Below are positions 45,206-53,144 of a stretch of DNA of 64,000 bases, piece after piece (position 1 is the first letter of the stretch; every line of letters begins with the position of its first letter). Below the pieces are notes generated by a model. The model was not told where the DNA came from. It saw nothing but the letters and a program-made list of their open reading frames with translations, and searched no databases. The stretch comes from Ch128b sp964527925. GTDB lineage: Bacteria > Bacteroidota > Ignavibacteria > Ch128b. Location: assembly GCA_964527925.1 (NCBI GenBank), contig CAZGQO010000010.1:48514-112513 (forward strand), in the 5' to 3' direction. Position numbers and translations under genes: made by a program.

Positions 45206-45247
45206 TTTTACATCTCCAATACTTATTTTTACTTTCTATAAAAATGG

Positions 45248-45277
45248 AAAATGATGAGCCATAAATATGACTCATCA
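45248..45277 (-). promoter_or_regulatory. rplL-rpoB intergenic hairpin, possible attenuator
   Basis: TGATGAG (45252-45258) pairs with CTCATCA (45271-45277), and the inner CATA and TATG extend the stem past a mismatch. On the transcribed minus strand the T-rich TTTTCCATTTTT follows. This looks like a partial terminator or processing site that reduces rpoBC relative to rplJL, a role known at this position in E. coli. Confidence 0.6.
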
Positions 45278-45315
45278 CTTCCCTTCTAAGAATAACCTGT
45301 GTTCTAAATAATAAA

Positions 45316-45699
45316 TTACTTAATCTCGGCTTTACCGCCAGCTTCTTCAATTTCCTTTTTGATCTTTTCAGCTTCTTCTTTACTAACACCTTCTTTAACT
45401 ACTTTTGGTGCAGAATCAACAAGGTCTTTTGCTTCTTTCAATCCAAGTCCAGTATGTGCACGAACAACTTTGATAACATTGATCTTTTGAGCACCGGCAT
45501 CAGTAAGAACAACATTAAATTCAGTTTTTTCTTCTTGAGCTGGAGCTGCTGCAGCACCGGCAACAGGTGCACCAGCCATAACAACTGGTGCTGCTGCTGT
45601 TACACCGAATTCTTCTTCTAAAGCTTTTTTCAATTCAGCTGCTTCTGTTAATGTTAAATTTTTAATTTGTTCAACTAAGTTTGCGACTTTCTCTGTCAT
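45316..45699 (-). CDS. rplL: 50S ribosomal protein L7/L12
   Basis: The 127-residue stalk protein recruits translation factors. The N-terminal dimerisation helices (LVEQIKNLTLTEAAELKKAL), the Ala/Pro-rich hinge and the C-terminal domain (KINVIKVVRAHTGLGLKEAKDLVDSAP) are normal. It follows rplJ by 20 nt. Confidence 0.98.
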   Translation of the reverse strand: MTEKVANLVEQIKNLTLTEAAELKKALEEEFGVTAAAPVVMAGAPVAGAAAAPAQEEKTEFNVVLTDAGAQKINVIKVVRAHTGLGLKEAKDLVDSAPKVVKEGVSKEEAEKIKKEIEEAGGKAEIK

Positions 45700-45719
45700 T
45701 TTTATAACTCCTGATTTAT

Positions 45720-46244
45720 TTAATTACTTTCGTTTTTATTGATATATGCATCGAGAACACCAACAAGGTCTCGCATCACTCCATTGATAGCTCCAATTAC
45801 ACCAGCTATAGGTGACTGGAGTCCACCAATAATTCCCGCTACAATTTCGGGCTTACTCGGGAGTGTTGCCAATTCGTCTAATTTCGAACCATCGAAAAAT
45901 GAATTCTCAATATAACAAGCTTTTAAATCCAGCTTGTTATATTTTTCTCTAAATTTTTTGATTACTTTAGCAGGTGCAACAGGATCTTCTTTTGAAATTG
46001 CCAATCCTATCATACCTGCAAGATAATCTTTAATCTTATCGTATTTATTTACTTTATCGATTGCAAGTTTTGCCAGAGTATTTTTTACAACACGATACTC
46101 AACATTAACTTTGCGGAACTCACGACGTAACTCATTTACTTCTTCGACAGTTATTCCCTGATAATTAAGAAGGTAAAGAGCTGTAGCGTCTTTAAGTTTA
46201 TCGGCAACCCTTGCAACGATTTCTGCTTTTTCAGCTTTATTCAT
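45720..46244 (-). CDS. rplJ: 50S ribosomal protein L10
   Basis: L10 anchors the L7/L12 stalk on 23S rRNA and commonly regulates the rplJL message. The 174-residue protein has LKDATALYLLNYQGITVEEVNELRREFRK and the C-terminal L12-binding helix. It starts 68 nt after rplA; I cannot make out a convincing L10-binding leader structure in that gap. Confidence 0.97.
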   Translation of the reverse strand: MNKAEKAEIVARVADKLKDATALYLLNYQGITVEEVNELRREFRKVNVEYRVVKNTLAKLAIDKVNKYDKIKDYLAGMIGLAISKEDPVAPAKVIKKFREKYNKLDLKACYIENSFFDGSKLDELATLPSKPEIVAGIIGGLQSPIAGVIGAINGVMRDLVGVLDAYINKNESN

Positions 46245-46312
46245 ATTTCAACCTATTCCTTAATAGATTTAAATCTAACTATAGAAGCTTTAAGAGTGCG
46301 TAATAGTCAATT

Positions 46313-47008
46313 TTATAAATTGATTAATTCATTTCGATCTATTTTGATACCAGGACCCATAGTACTGGATAAATAAATCGATTTCACATATTGTCCTTTA
46401 GTTGCTGCAGGTTTTAGTCTCAAGATTGTGCTTAACAAAATCTTGATATTTTCAACTAATTTTTGAGCATCAAAAGATGCTTTCCCGACTGAAGCGTGGA
46501 CTATACCAGATTTATCAACCCGGAATTGAATTTTACCTGCTTTTAATTCTTTAACAACCTTTCCTACATCCATTGTAACAGTTCCGCTCTTAGGATTTGG
46601 CATTAATCCTCTTGAACCAAGAATTTTACCAAACTTACCAACTTCAGGCATTACATCTGGAGTTGCAACAACAACATCAAAATCTAACCATCCTTCTTGA
46701 ATCTTTTTGATGTACTCATCAAAACCAACATAATCCGCACCAGCTTCCTGTGCTTCTTTTTCTTTTGTTCCACGAGTCAAAACTAAAACTCTAACTTGCT
46801 TTCCAGTTCCGTGCGGTAAAACAACCGTACCCCGAACCATTTGATCCGCATGACGTGGATCAACGCCTAATTTCACTGCAATATCGACTGATTCATCAAA
46901 CTTAGCATTAGCAAGATCCTTTACAAGTGCAACTGCTTCTGAGATCTTGTATTCTTTTTTGGTGTCAACTTTCTCAAGATTATTTTTTACTCTTTTACTT
47001 ATTTTCAT
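46313..47008 (-). CDS. rplA: 50S ribosomal protein L1
   Basis: L1 forms the mobile stalk at the E site and can repress the rplKA message. The 231-residue sequence has KFDESVDIAVKLGVDPRHADQMVRG, VLPHGTGKQVRVLVL and GRLMPNPK-like GLMPNPKSGTVT. It follows rplK by 16 nt. Confidence 0.98.
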   Translation of the reverse strand: MKISKRVKNNLEKVDTKKEYKISEAVALVKDLANAKFDESVDIAVKLGVDPRHADQMVRGTVVLPHGTGKQVRVLVLTRGTKEKEAQEAGADYVGFDEYIKKIQEGWLDFDVVVATPDVMPEVGKFGKILGSRGLMPNPKSGTVTMDVGKVVKELKAGKIQFRVDKSGIVHASVGKASFDAQKLVENIKILLSTILRLKPAATKGQYVKSIYLSSTMGPGIKIDRNELINL

Positions 47009-47024
47009 ATTAAACCTATTATTT

Positions 47025-47450
47025 TTAACCTTCGACTGTTATTCCCATGCTTCTTGCAGTACCTTCGATCATACTCATAGCTGCCTCAAGGGACGCAGCA
47101 TTAAGATCTGGCATTTTCATCATTGCAATTTCTTTAATTTGTTCTTTCGTAACCTTCCCAACCTTTACACGATTTGGTTCAGCTGAACCTTTTTCAATTT
47201 TTGCTGCTTTAAGCAAAAGAACACTAGCAGGTGGTGTTTTAGTTATGAATGTAAATGATTTATCTGAATATACTGTTATAACAACAGGAATTATTAATCC
47301 AGCCTGATTTTGAGTTCTTGCATTGAATTGTTTGCAGAACTCCATAATATTAACACCTTTTTGACCCAATGCTGGACCAACTGGTGGCGATGGATTTGCT
47401 TGCCCTGCTGGAATTTGTAACTTAATGAATCCTACTACTTTCTTAGCCAT
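47025..47450 (-). CDS. rplK: 50S ribosomal protein L11
   Basis: L11 binds the GTPase-associated centre of 23S rRNA. The 141-residue sequence includes KLQIPAGQANPSPPVGPALGQKGVNIMEFC, the proline-helix, and MPDLNAASLEAAMSMIEGTARSMGI. It follows nusG by 15 nt. Confidence 0.98.
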   Translation of the reverse strand: MAKKVVGFIKLQIPAGQANPSPPVGPALGQKGVNIMEFCKQFNARTQNQAGLIIPVVITVYSDKSFTFITKTPPASVLLLKAAKIEKGSAEPNRVKVGKVTKEQIKEIAMMKMPDLNAASLEAAMSMIEGTARSMGITVEG

Positions 47451-47465
47451 AATTTTCTCTCAATT

Positions 47466-47999
47466 TTATTTTTCTAATTCTGCTTGAGTGAAATCAATTT
47501 CAACTGGAGTTTTTCTACCGAAAATACTAACCATTACTTTTAATTTTAATTTTTCGTTATTCACTTCTTGCACTGTGCCTTTCATCTTAGCAAAAGGACC
47601 ATTGGTAATTACTATTGGATCACCCACTTTAAATGGAGTTTCGATTCTTTCTCCACTTTCTTCTTCCTTTATTTTACCAATAATTCTTTTAACTTCATCT
47701 GGCTGTAATGGTGCTGGTTTATTTTTTGTACCCAGAAAACCCATTACAGATGGAATACTCAAAATTATATCCATAACTTTTTTATCAAGCTGAGCTTCTA
47801 TCAAAATATATCCAGGGAAAAAGCTTTTACTTTTGCTTTTTTTCTTCCCATCTTTAAGTTCAAAAACTTTTTCTATGGGAATTAAAATTTGTTTTATATA
47901 TGGTTGAAGGTTCTTATACTCTATTTCTTTTTCCAAAGCCAACTTAACTTTATTCTCATGACCAGAAAAGGTTCTCAACACATACCATTGATAACTCAT
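47466..47999 (-). CDS. nusG: Transcription termination/antitermination factor NusG
   Basis: NusG binds RNA polymerase and couples it to Rho or the ribosome. The 177-residue protein has the NGN domain (WYVLRTFSGHENKVKLALE) and the C-terminal KOW domain (FKVGDPIVITNGPFAKMKGTV). The start codon overlaps the secE stop by one base. SecE-nusG-rplK is the usual order. Confidence 0.98.
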   Translation of the reverse strand: MSYQWYVLRTFSGHENKVKLALEKEIEYKNLQPYIKQILIPIEKVFELKDGKKKSKSKSFFPGYILIEAQLDKKVMDIILSIPSVMGFLGTKNKPAPLQPDEVKRIIGKIKEEESGERIETPFKVGDPIVITNGPFAKMKGTVQEVNNEKLKLKVMVSIFGRKTPVEIDFTQAELEK

Positions 48000-48181
48000 T
48001 AAAAAATCCCCTTAAAGATATTACTTAATACTTGATCAATCACATAAACAAAAGCTGCTAGAATTAGACACGTAACAATAACAAGGTAAGTTGAACCTTT
48101 TAATTCTTCTTGAGAAGGCCAGGTAACCTTTTTCATCTCTTTAACAACATCATTAAAGTAATTAATAATTTTTTGTTTCAT
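47999..48181 (-). CDS. secE: Preprotein translocase subunit SecE
   Basis: SecE clamps the SecY channel. The single-helix form is seen here: amphipathic KQKIINYFNDVVKEMKKVTWPS, then the membrane helix at about 29-52. A longer reading begins upstream at 48226, but the ATG at 48181 is chosen because the additional residues come from the tRNA-Trp flank and the family starts with such an amphipathic helix. Product length is 60 residues. Confidence 0.95.
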   Translation of the reverse strand: MKQKIINYFNDVVKEMKKVTWPSQEELKGSTYLVIVTCLILAAFVYVIDQVLSNIFKGIF

Positions 48182-48199
48182 AAGATATTCCTGATTATG

Positions 48200-48272
48200 C
48201 ACGTCTGGAGGGACTCGAACCCCCAACCTGCGGTTTTGGAGACCGCTGCTCTACCAATTGAGCTACAGACGT
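48200..48272 (-). tRNA. tRNA-Trp (CCA)
   Basis: 73 nt: acceptor ACGTCTG/CAGACGT, anticodon arm GCGGT-CTCCAAA-ACCGC (anticodon CCA), T arm TTGGGGGTTCGAGTCCCTC region. No CCA tail is encoded. It lies 19 nt before the secE start, as trpT does in several bacteria. Confidence 0.95.
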
Positions 48273-48276
48273 AATT

Positions 48277-48426
48277 TTATTTAGTTTCTTTATGAATTGT
48301 GTGTTTGTTGCACCACTTACAATATTTCTTGTACTCTACTCTACCAGAATGGAGTTTTTTATTTTTTGTAGTAGTGTAATTTCTTCGTTTACACTCGGTG
48401 CATTCTAATGTAATTATATCTCTCAT
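48277..48426 (-). CDS. rpmG: 50S ribosomal protein L33
   Basis: A 49-codon gene beginning MRDIITLECTECKRRNYTTT and ending KHTIHKETK. The four zinc ligands are Cys9, Cys12, Cys36 and Cys39 (YCKWCN), so this is the zinc-binding form. It lies between tRNA-Thr and tRNA-Trp, 4 nt from the latter, the position common in Gram-positive and Bacteroidota genomes. Confidence 0.96.
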   Translation of the reverse strand: MRDIITLECTECKRRNYTTTKNKKLHSGRVEYKKYCKWCNKHTIHKETK

Positions 48427-48445
48427 TTCTATCTCACATTTTTTG

Positions 48446-48518
<73 letters not shown>

Positions 48519-48534
48519 AGTTCAAAATTTCAAT

Positions 48535-48565
48535 AAAAAAATTTTCCCAATGAATGGGAAAATTT
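48535..48565 (-). terminator. Terminator hairpin between the GIY-YIG remnant and tRNA-Thr
   Basis: Arms AAATTTTCCCA (48539-48549) and TGGGAAAATTT (48555-48565) form an 11 bp stem with a 5 nt loop; on the minus strand TTTTTTT follows. It probably belonged to the now decayed nuclease gene, and may now attenuate read-through into tRNA-Thr and the secE operon. Confidence 0.8.
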
Positions 48566-48604
48566 CTGTTTCAGATTTTTATTGACATAACAATTTCTAT
48601 TAAT

Positions 48605-48844
48605 TTCTAAAAACTTTCTATTATAATTAAGATTTATTAACGGAATCCGTTGATTAAAAAATTTTGGTTATAATAAACAAACAATAATTTCAACAAAATA
48701 TAAAAGAACCCAAGGTTGATATCGCTTATCGTATCTGGCTCTATCACTATTATGAAACAATAATCTCTTTTCCAAATCTTTTGTTTAACCTATATAAAAT
48801 TTGTCAAACCTTTCACTATTCAATATGTAAGTGAAGTAACTCAT
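48605..48844 (-). pseudogene. Decayed GIY-YIG nuclease gene
   Basis: On the minus strand an ATG at 48844 begins MSYFTYILNSERFDKFYIG, then a TAA where Ser is usual, and the same frame goes on TKDLEKRLLFHNSDRARYDK and RYQPWVLLYFVE. This is the conserved layout of small GIY-YIG domain proteins: the TYIL and FYIG strands, the RLxxHN helix and the PWxLxYxE strand. A second in-frame stop follows, and a possible C-terminal remnant (NRKFLE) ends near 48605. Intact relatives have about 80-100 residues. It starts 6 nt past the 3' end of tRNA-Gly. The stops show that it is no longer translated as a whole. Confidence 0.8.
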
Positions 48845-48849
48845 ATTTG

Positions 48850-48922
48850 AGCGGGAGACGGGACTCGAACCCGCGACCAACAGCTTGGAAGGCTGTGACT
48901 CTACCAACTGAGTTACTCCCGC
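48850..48922 (-). tRNA. tRNA-Gly (UCC)
   Basis: 73 nt: acceptor GCGGGAG/CTCCCGC, anticodon arm ACAGC-CTTCCAA-GCTGT (anticodon TCC), T arm CGGG-TTCGAGT-CCCG. No CCA is encoded. Downstream lies the nuclease remnant. Confidence 0.95.
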
Positions 48923-49013
48923 TTAAAATAAAAATTCATCTTTTCAACGAACAAAGATGTAGTTATATTACTCAGCTTAAATTTTAATTGTCAATATTTA
49001 AAAGAACTTTTAG

Positions 49014-49097
49014 TGGGTAGCGAGGGATTCGAACCCCCTAAGGCTTACGCCAACGGATTTACAGTCCGCCCCGGCTCTCCAACTCCGGCGTCTACCC
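49014..49097 (-). tRNA. tRNA-Tyr (GUA)
   Basis: 84 nt with a long variable arm, as expected for class II tRNA-Tyr. The acceptor GGGTAG pairs with CTACCC, the anticodon arm is GCGGA-CTGTAAA-TCCGT (anticodon GTA), and the T loop is TTCGAAT. No CCA is encoded. It is the first gene of the tRNA-ribosomal transcript. Confidence 0.93.
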
Positions 49098-49122
49098 ATT
49101 TTCATATTTTTTTTAGCCTACA

Positions 49123-49151
49123 ATTATAAAAATCTTAAGACAAAAATGCAA
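49123..49151 (-). promoter_or_regulatory. Sigma70-like promoter of the tRNA-Tyr/secE/ribosomal run
   Basis: Minus-strand TTGCAT (49151-49146), a 17 nt spacer, then a perfect TATAAT (49128-49123). Initiation would be about 20 nt before the tRNA-Tyr 5' end. Confidence 0.65.
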
Positions 49152-49223
49152 TATTCATATTTCATTATTTTATCTACTATTTAATTAAAATTATCCTCCG
49201 AATTTTTTTAATCTAAATAAATT

Positions 49224-50765
49224 CTAAGTCAGACCCCAATGACTTCTATCAAGAGATCGATATTGAATTGCTTCGCTTAGATGGTGTGGTTTAATAGAAT
49301 TACTTCCTTCTAAGTCAGCAATTGTACGAGATACTTTTAAAATTCTGTCATACGCTCTTGCCGATAGTCCTAATTTTGTGATTGCATTTTTTAACAATTC
49401 TTCACCAGTTGAATCAATTTGGCAGAATTTTTTCACTAACTTATTGTTCATACTTGCATTGGAATAAACCCCAGGATAATCTTTAAATCTACACAACTGA
49501 ATTTCTCTCGCTTTTGTAACTCTTTCGCGAATAGATTTTGAGCTTTCGCCTTGTGAAGAAGTCAACAATTCTTTGAATTTCACTGCTGGCACTTCAAGAT
49601 GAATATCAATACGGTCTAATAAAGGACCTGAAATTTTAGCAAGATATTTTTGGATTTGAGGTAAAGTACAAGAACATTCTTTCGATGGATCAGTATAGTA
49701 ACCACATGGACATGGATTCATCGCAGCAACTAACATAAAATTAGATGGAAATTCAAGTGTTAATTTTGATCGACTAATTGTGACTTTTCTGTCTTCGAGT
49801 GGTTGTCGTAAAACTTCTAAAACATTTTTCTTGAACTCAGGAAGTTCATCAAGAAACAAAACTCCATTATGTGCGAAAGATACTTCGCCTGGTTTTGGAT
49901 AACTTCCACCACCAATTAATGCAACATCTGATGTTGTATGATGAGGATTCCTGAAAGGTCGATTTGTAACAATAGGAGTGTTATGATTAAGTAGTCCTGC
50001 AACTGAATGAATTTTTGTTGTTTCTAAAGCTTCTTCAAATGTTAAAACTGGTAAAATAGTTGGAAGTCTTCGTGCGAGCATTGTTTTTCCAGAACCTGGT
50101 GGTCCAATCATTAAAATATTATGACCACCTGCAGCTGCAACTTCTAGTGCACGCTTGACATTTTCTTGTCCTTTAACTTCAGAAAAATCTATCGGATATT
50201 CTGTGTGTTTTTCAAAAATAGATTTGACATCTGTTTTTATTGGTGTTCTATTTTCAATATCATTTAAAATTTCAATACACTCGTTCAGACTGTTTGCTGA
50301 GTAAATATTTAATCCTTCTACTATACTTGCTTCAAGTGCGTTCTTTTCTGGAAGAATTACTCCTTTAAATCCTTCTTCTTTTGCTTTCATACAAATTGGT
50401 AGAATTCCATGTATTGGCCTCAAAAAACCATCAAGGGATAATTCACCAAGTATTAAATAATTCGATAAATTTTCTAATTGAATCAATTCACTGGCTTGAA
50501 GAATGCTTAATGCAATAGGAAGGTCATACAAACTTCCTTCTTTCTTAATATCAGCTGGTGCAAGGTTAATTGTAATCTTTTTAACTGGAAATTGATAACC
50601 TGAGTTTTTTATTGCTGCAATTACCCTTTCACGACTTTCTTTGACTGCACTATCTGGTAATCCAACTATTGCAAAAGATGGAACCTGACTTTCAAGGTGT
50701 GTTTCAACCTCGACAATAATTGCATCAATTCCATAAGTTGCTGCTGAGTATACCTTTGCAAACAT
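49224..50765 (-). CDS. comM: YifB/ComM family Mg-chelatase-like AAA+ ATPase
   Basis: The 513-residue protein belongs to the family whose member ComM is a helicase promoting branch migration during natural transformation. The N-terminal Lon-protease-like domain (about 1-170) has lost catalytic sense; the AAA+ domain carries Walker A GPPGSGKTMLARR and Walker B VLFLDELPEF. The C-terminal part holds the AMNPCPCGYYTDPSKECSC cysteine insert. It is monocistronic, between the tRNA cluster and a divergent rhomboid gene. A role in competence is known for a few relatives only. Confidence 0.93.
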   Translation of the reverse strand: MFAKVYSAATYGIDAIIVEVETHLESQVPSFAIVGLPDSAVKESRERVIAAIKNSGYQFPVKKITINLAPADIKKEGSLYDLPIALSILQASELIQLENLSNYLILGELSLDGFLRPIHGILPICMKAKEEGFKGVILPEKNALEASIVEGLNIYSANSLNECIEILNDIENRTPIKTDVKSIFEKHTEYPIDFSEVKGQENVKRALEVAAAGGHNILMIGPPGSGKTMLARRLPTILPVLTFEEALETTKIHSVAGLLNHNTPIVTNRPFRNPHHTTSDVALIGGGSYPKPGEVSFAHNGVLFLDELPEFKKNVLEVLRQPLEDRKVTISRSKLTLEFPSNFMLVAAMNPCPCGYYTDPSKECSCTLPQIQKYLAKISGPLLDRIDIHLEVPAVKFKELLTSSQGESSKSIRERVTKAREIQLCRFKDYPGVYSNASMNNKLVKKFCQIDSTGEELLKNAITKLGLSARAYDRILKVSRTIADLEGSNSIKPHHLSEAIQYRSLDRSHWGLT

Positions 50766-50889
50766 TATAGCTTTCCAATTTTTATAAAATTAATTAATCA
50801 TATCTCTGCAAACAACATCCTTTTATATTAAACTAAATTCAAATTATAGTTAACTTTATTATTATTAACAGAAAAGGACTTGCAGCAAA

Positions 50890-51618
50890 ATGATTCCAAT
50901 TAAAGACGATATACCATCAAGATCATATCCGTTTGTAACAGTATCTATAATTGTTATAAATGTAATAGCGTTTTTGTTTGAATTATCACTCGGTGAAGAA
51001 CTGGAATCATTCATTCGAACTTTTGGAGTTATACCAGTCAAATATTTTTATGAAGGAATTCGATTTGATGATGGTAGTGTACTCTGTTTCTTGATGTCGG
51101 AAAGGATGATTCCACTTTTTACATCGATGTTTTTGCATGGTGGTTGGTTACATTTAATAAGTAATATGTTTTATCTCTGGATTTTTGGTGATAATGTAGA
51201 AGATCGTATGGGATACGGAAGATATTTTTTATTTTATCTGCTTTGTGGTTTAGCTGCTGCTGGTGCTCACATTATCACTAATTCAGATTCAGAAATTCCG
51301 ACTATTGGTGCAAGTGGTGCAATTGCTGGAGTGCTTGGAGGATCTATGATGCTTTATCCATATGCAGGAGTTGTTGTTGTCATTCCAATATTATTTTTCT
51401 GGGATGTTATGAAATTGCCAGCATTAATTGTACTTGGCTTTTGGTTTATAACGCAATTATTTCAAGGTACTTTAGCTTTAGCTGTTGAAACAACCGCAAC
51501 AGGTGGAGTTGCCTAGTGGACACATATTGGTGGATTTGTTTTTGGGATATTGACTGTCAATATCTTTAAGAAAAAAAGTCGCAAACCTATGTGTAGAGAT
51601 ATCTGGTGGAGTGATTAA
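50890..51618 (+). pseudogene. Rhomboid-family intramembrane protease interrupted by an in-frame TAG
   Basis: The first 208 codons encode a typical bacterial rhomboid: MIPIKDDIPSRSYPFVT start, HGGWLHLISNMFYLWIFGDNVED, and the catalytic Ser in IGASGAIAGVLGG. After GGVA the codon 51514-51516 is TAG, but the same frame continues WTHIGGFVFGIL, which contains the catalytic His expected in (W)xHIGGF, and runs to TAA at 51616-51618. The stop thus replaces a codon (Trp or Tyr in relatives) just before the catalytic His. Without read-through the protease lacks its dyad His and last helix. It abuts the nuoI stop, tail to tail. Confidence 0.85.
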
Positions 51619-52113
51619 TCATCCGTGATATTCTCTAACGAATTCAATTCGATCTTTCAATTTTTCAGCTGGTACTAAAAGTTTATCTTTTCCAAAAATT
51701 GCATCTTCGTATTTCGTAAATACAAGTTCATAATCCTTGCTCATCACAATTGCTTCCTCAGGACAAACCTCTTCACAGAAACCACAAAAGATACATCTTA
51801 ACATATTAATTTCGAATAAGACGGGATATCTTTCTTTTTCATCTTCAGTTTCTGCCGCCTGAACTTGAATGGCAAGTGCAGGACAAACTCTCGAACACAA
51901 ACCACAAGCAACACATCTTTCTTTTCCATTATCCATAACTAAAACAGGTCTGCCACGAAAAGAAGGTGGTTGAATATATTTTTCTTCTGGGTATTGTCTT
52001 GTAAATTTTGGTTTGAAGAGATGTTTAAGTGTTAAAAACATTCCCTTTAAGATTTCAACAATATAAATTCTCTCAAAAAAGTTTAAATCTTTTTTTCTCT
52101 TTTTTGGAACCAT
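51619..52113 (-). CDS. nuoI: NADH-quinone oxidoreductase subunit I
   Basis: NuoI carries the iron-sulphur clusters N6a and N6b that bring electrons to quinone. The two motifs CVACGLCSRVCP and CIFCGFCEEVCP are complete. An open frame extends to a TTG at 52125, but the ATG at 52113 is chosen because GAGGG lies just upstream; it gives 164 residues. It follows nuoH directly and is the last gene of the nuoGHI group. Confidence 0.95.
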   Translation of the reverse strand: MVPKKRKKDLNFFERIYIVEILKGMFLTLKHLFKPKFTRQYPEEKYIQPPSFRGRPVLVMDNGKERCVACGLCSRVCPALAIQVQAAETEDEKERYPVLFEINMLRCIFCGFCEEVCPEEAIVMSKDYELVFTKYEDAIFGKDKLLVPAEKLKDRIEFVREYHG

Positions 52114-52125
52114 AAAAACCCTCAA

Positions 52126-53142
52126 TCAAATTTTGAAATAATAAACAATTAAAGTTACCCAGGCTAAATTTACTAATGAAAGAGGCAACATCACCTTCCA
52201 GCCAAGATTCATTAGTTGATCATATCGGAAACGAGGAATTGACCATCTAACCCAAATAAACACAAATAATAGAAAACCAACTTTCGCAAGATATATTGCT
52301 ACTGAAATCAGTGGTAACCATCCAGAACTAAGTGAAGAAGAATCAACAAAAGGTAAATGCCAGCCACCAAGATACAAAGCAGCAATCAAGCAACTTGCAA
52401 TTATCATATTAGCATACTCAGCTAAAAAGAACATTGCAAATTTTAAGCTGCTATATTCTGTATGGTAACCGCCAACTAGTTCTGGCTCAGCTTCAGGTAA
52501 ATCGAATGGGAGTCTGTTTGTTTCTGCAAAGGCAGCAACAACAAAAGTGATAAATCCAATCGGTTGAATAAATGCATTCCACATCCAACCCTGTTGATGA
52601 TCAATTATGTCATATATTCTTAATGATCCTGAAACAATCAAAACACCAACAACAGAAATTCCCATCGAAAGTTCATAACTAATCATTTGTGCACTTGATC
52701 TTAGTCCACCAAGCAATGAATATTTATTGTTCGACCCCCAACCACTGAGTGTAATTCCATAAACACCAATGGAAGCAAAGGCAAGAATAAAAAGAATTCC
52801 AATATCTACATCGGCAACTATTAACTTCACTTTTTCATTAAACAGATTAATTTCAGGACCGAAAGGAATAACTGCATAAGTGGACATTGCAACTGTTAAG
52901 GAAATTACTGGAGCAAGTGAGTGAACAAATTTATTTGCAGCAAATGGTACAATATCTTCCTTAAAGAATAACTTCAAAACATCCGCTGGAGACTGAAGCA
53001 GACCATATGGTCCAACTCTATTAGGTCCTATTCTATCCTGAATCCATGCACTGATTTTTCTTTCGAAGTAAACCAGATAAGTTACAACGAAGAGCAACAA
53101 TCCGATGGCAATTGCAATTTTAGTAAGTGGAATTAGAATCAT
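52126..53142 (-). CDS. nuoH: NADH-quinone oxidoreductase subunit H
   Basis: The 338-residue membrane subunit forms the quinone tunnel with NuoB, D and A. Diagnostic segments are YFERKISAWIQDRIGPNRVGP and the AFAETNRLPFDLPEAEPELVGG loop, and about eight membrane helices are present. It lies 2 nt after nuoG. Confidence 0.96.
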   Translation of the reverse strand: MILIPLTKIAIAIGLLLFVVTYLVYFERKISAWIQDRIGPNRVGPYGLLQSPADVLKLFFKEDIVPFAANKFVHSLAPVISLTVAMSTYAVIPFGPEINLFNEKVKLIVADVDIGILFILAFASIGVYGITLSGWGSNNKYSLLGGLRSSAQMISYELSMGISVVGVLIVSGSLRIYDIIDHQQGWMWNAFIQPIGFITFVVAAFAETNRLPFDLPEAEPELVGGYHTEYSSLKFAMFFLAEYANMIIASCLIAALYLGGWHLPFVDSSSLSSGWLPLISVAIYLAKVGFLLFVFIWVRWSIPRFRYDQLMNLGWKVMLPLSLVNLAWVTLIVYYFKI

Positions 53143-53144
53143 AA

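Noticed and set aside
46245..46312. L10 autoregulatory leader before rplJ
   Set aside because: The gap is only 68 nt, and apart from a short GATTTAAATC palindrome I cannot draw a structure resembling known L10 leaders. A TTGACT is present but no -10 lies at a proper distance.
51514..51516. Pyrrolysine or programmed read-through at the rhomboid TAG
   Set aside because: No stem-loop or other recoding signal is seen after the codon, and TAG is not otherwise avoided or reused here; a mutation or sequence error is simpler.
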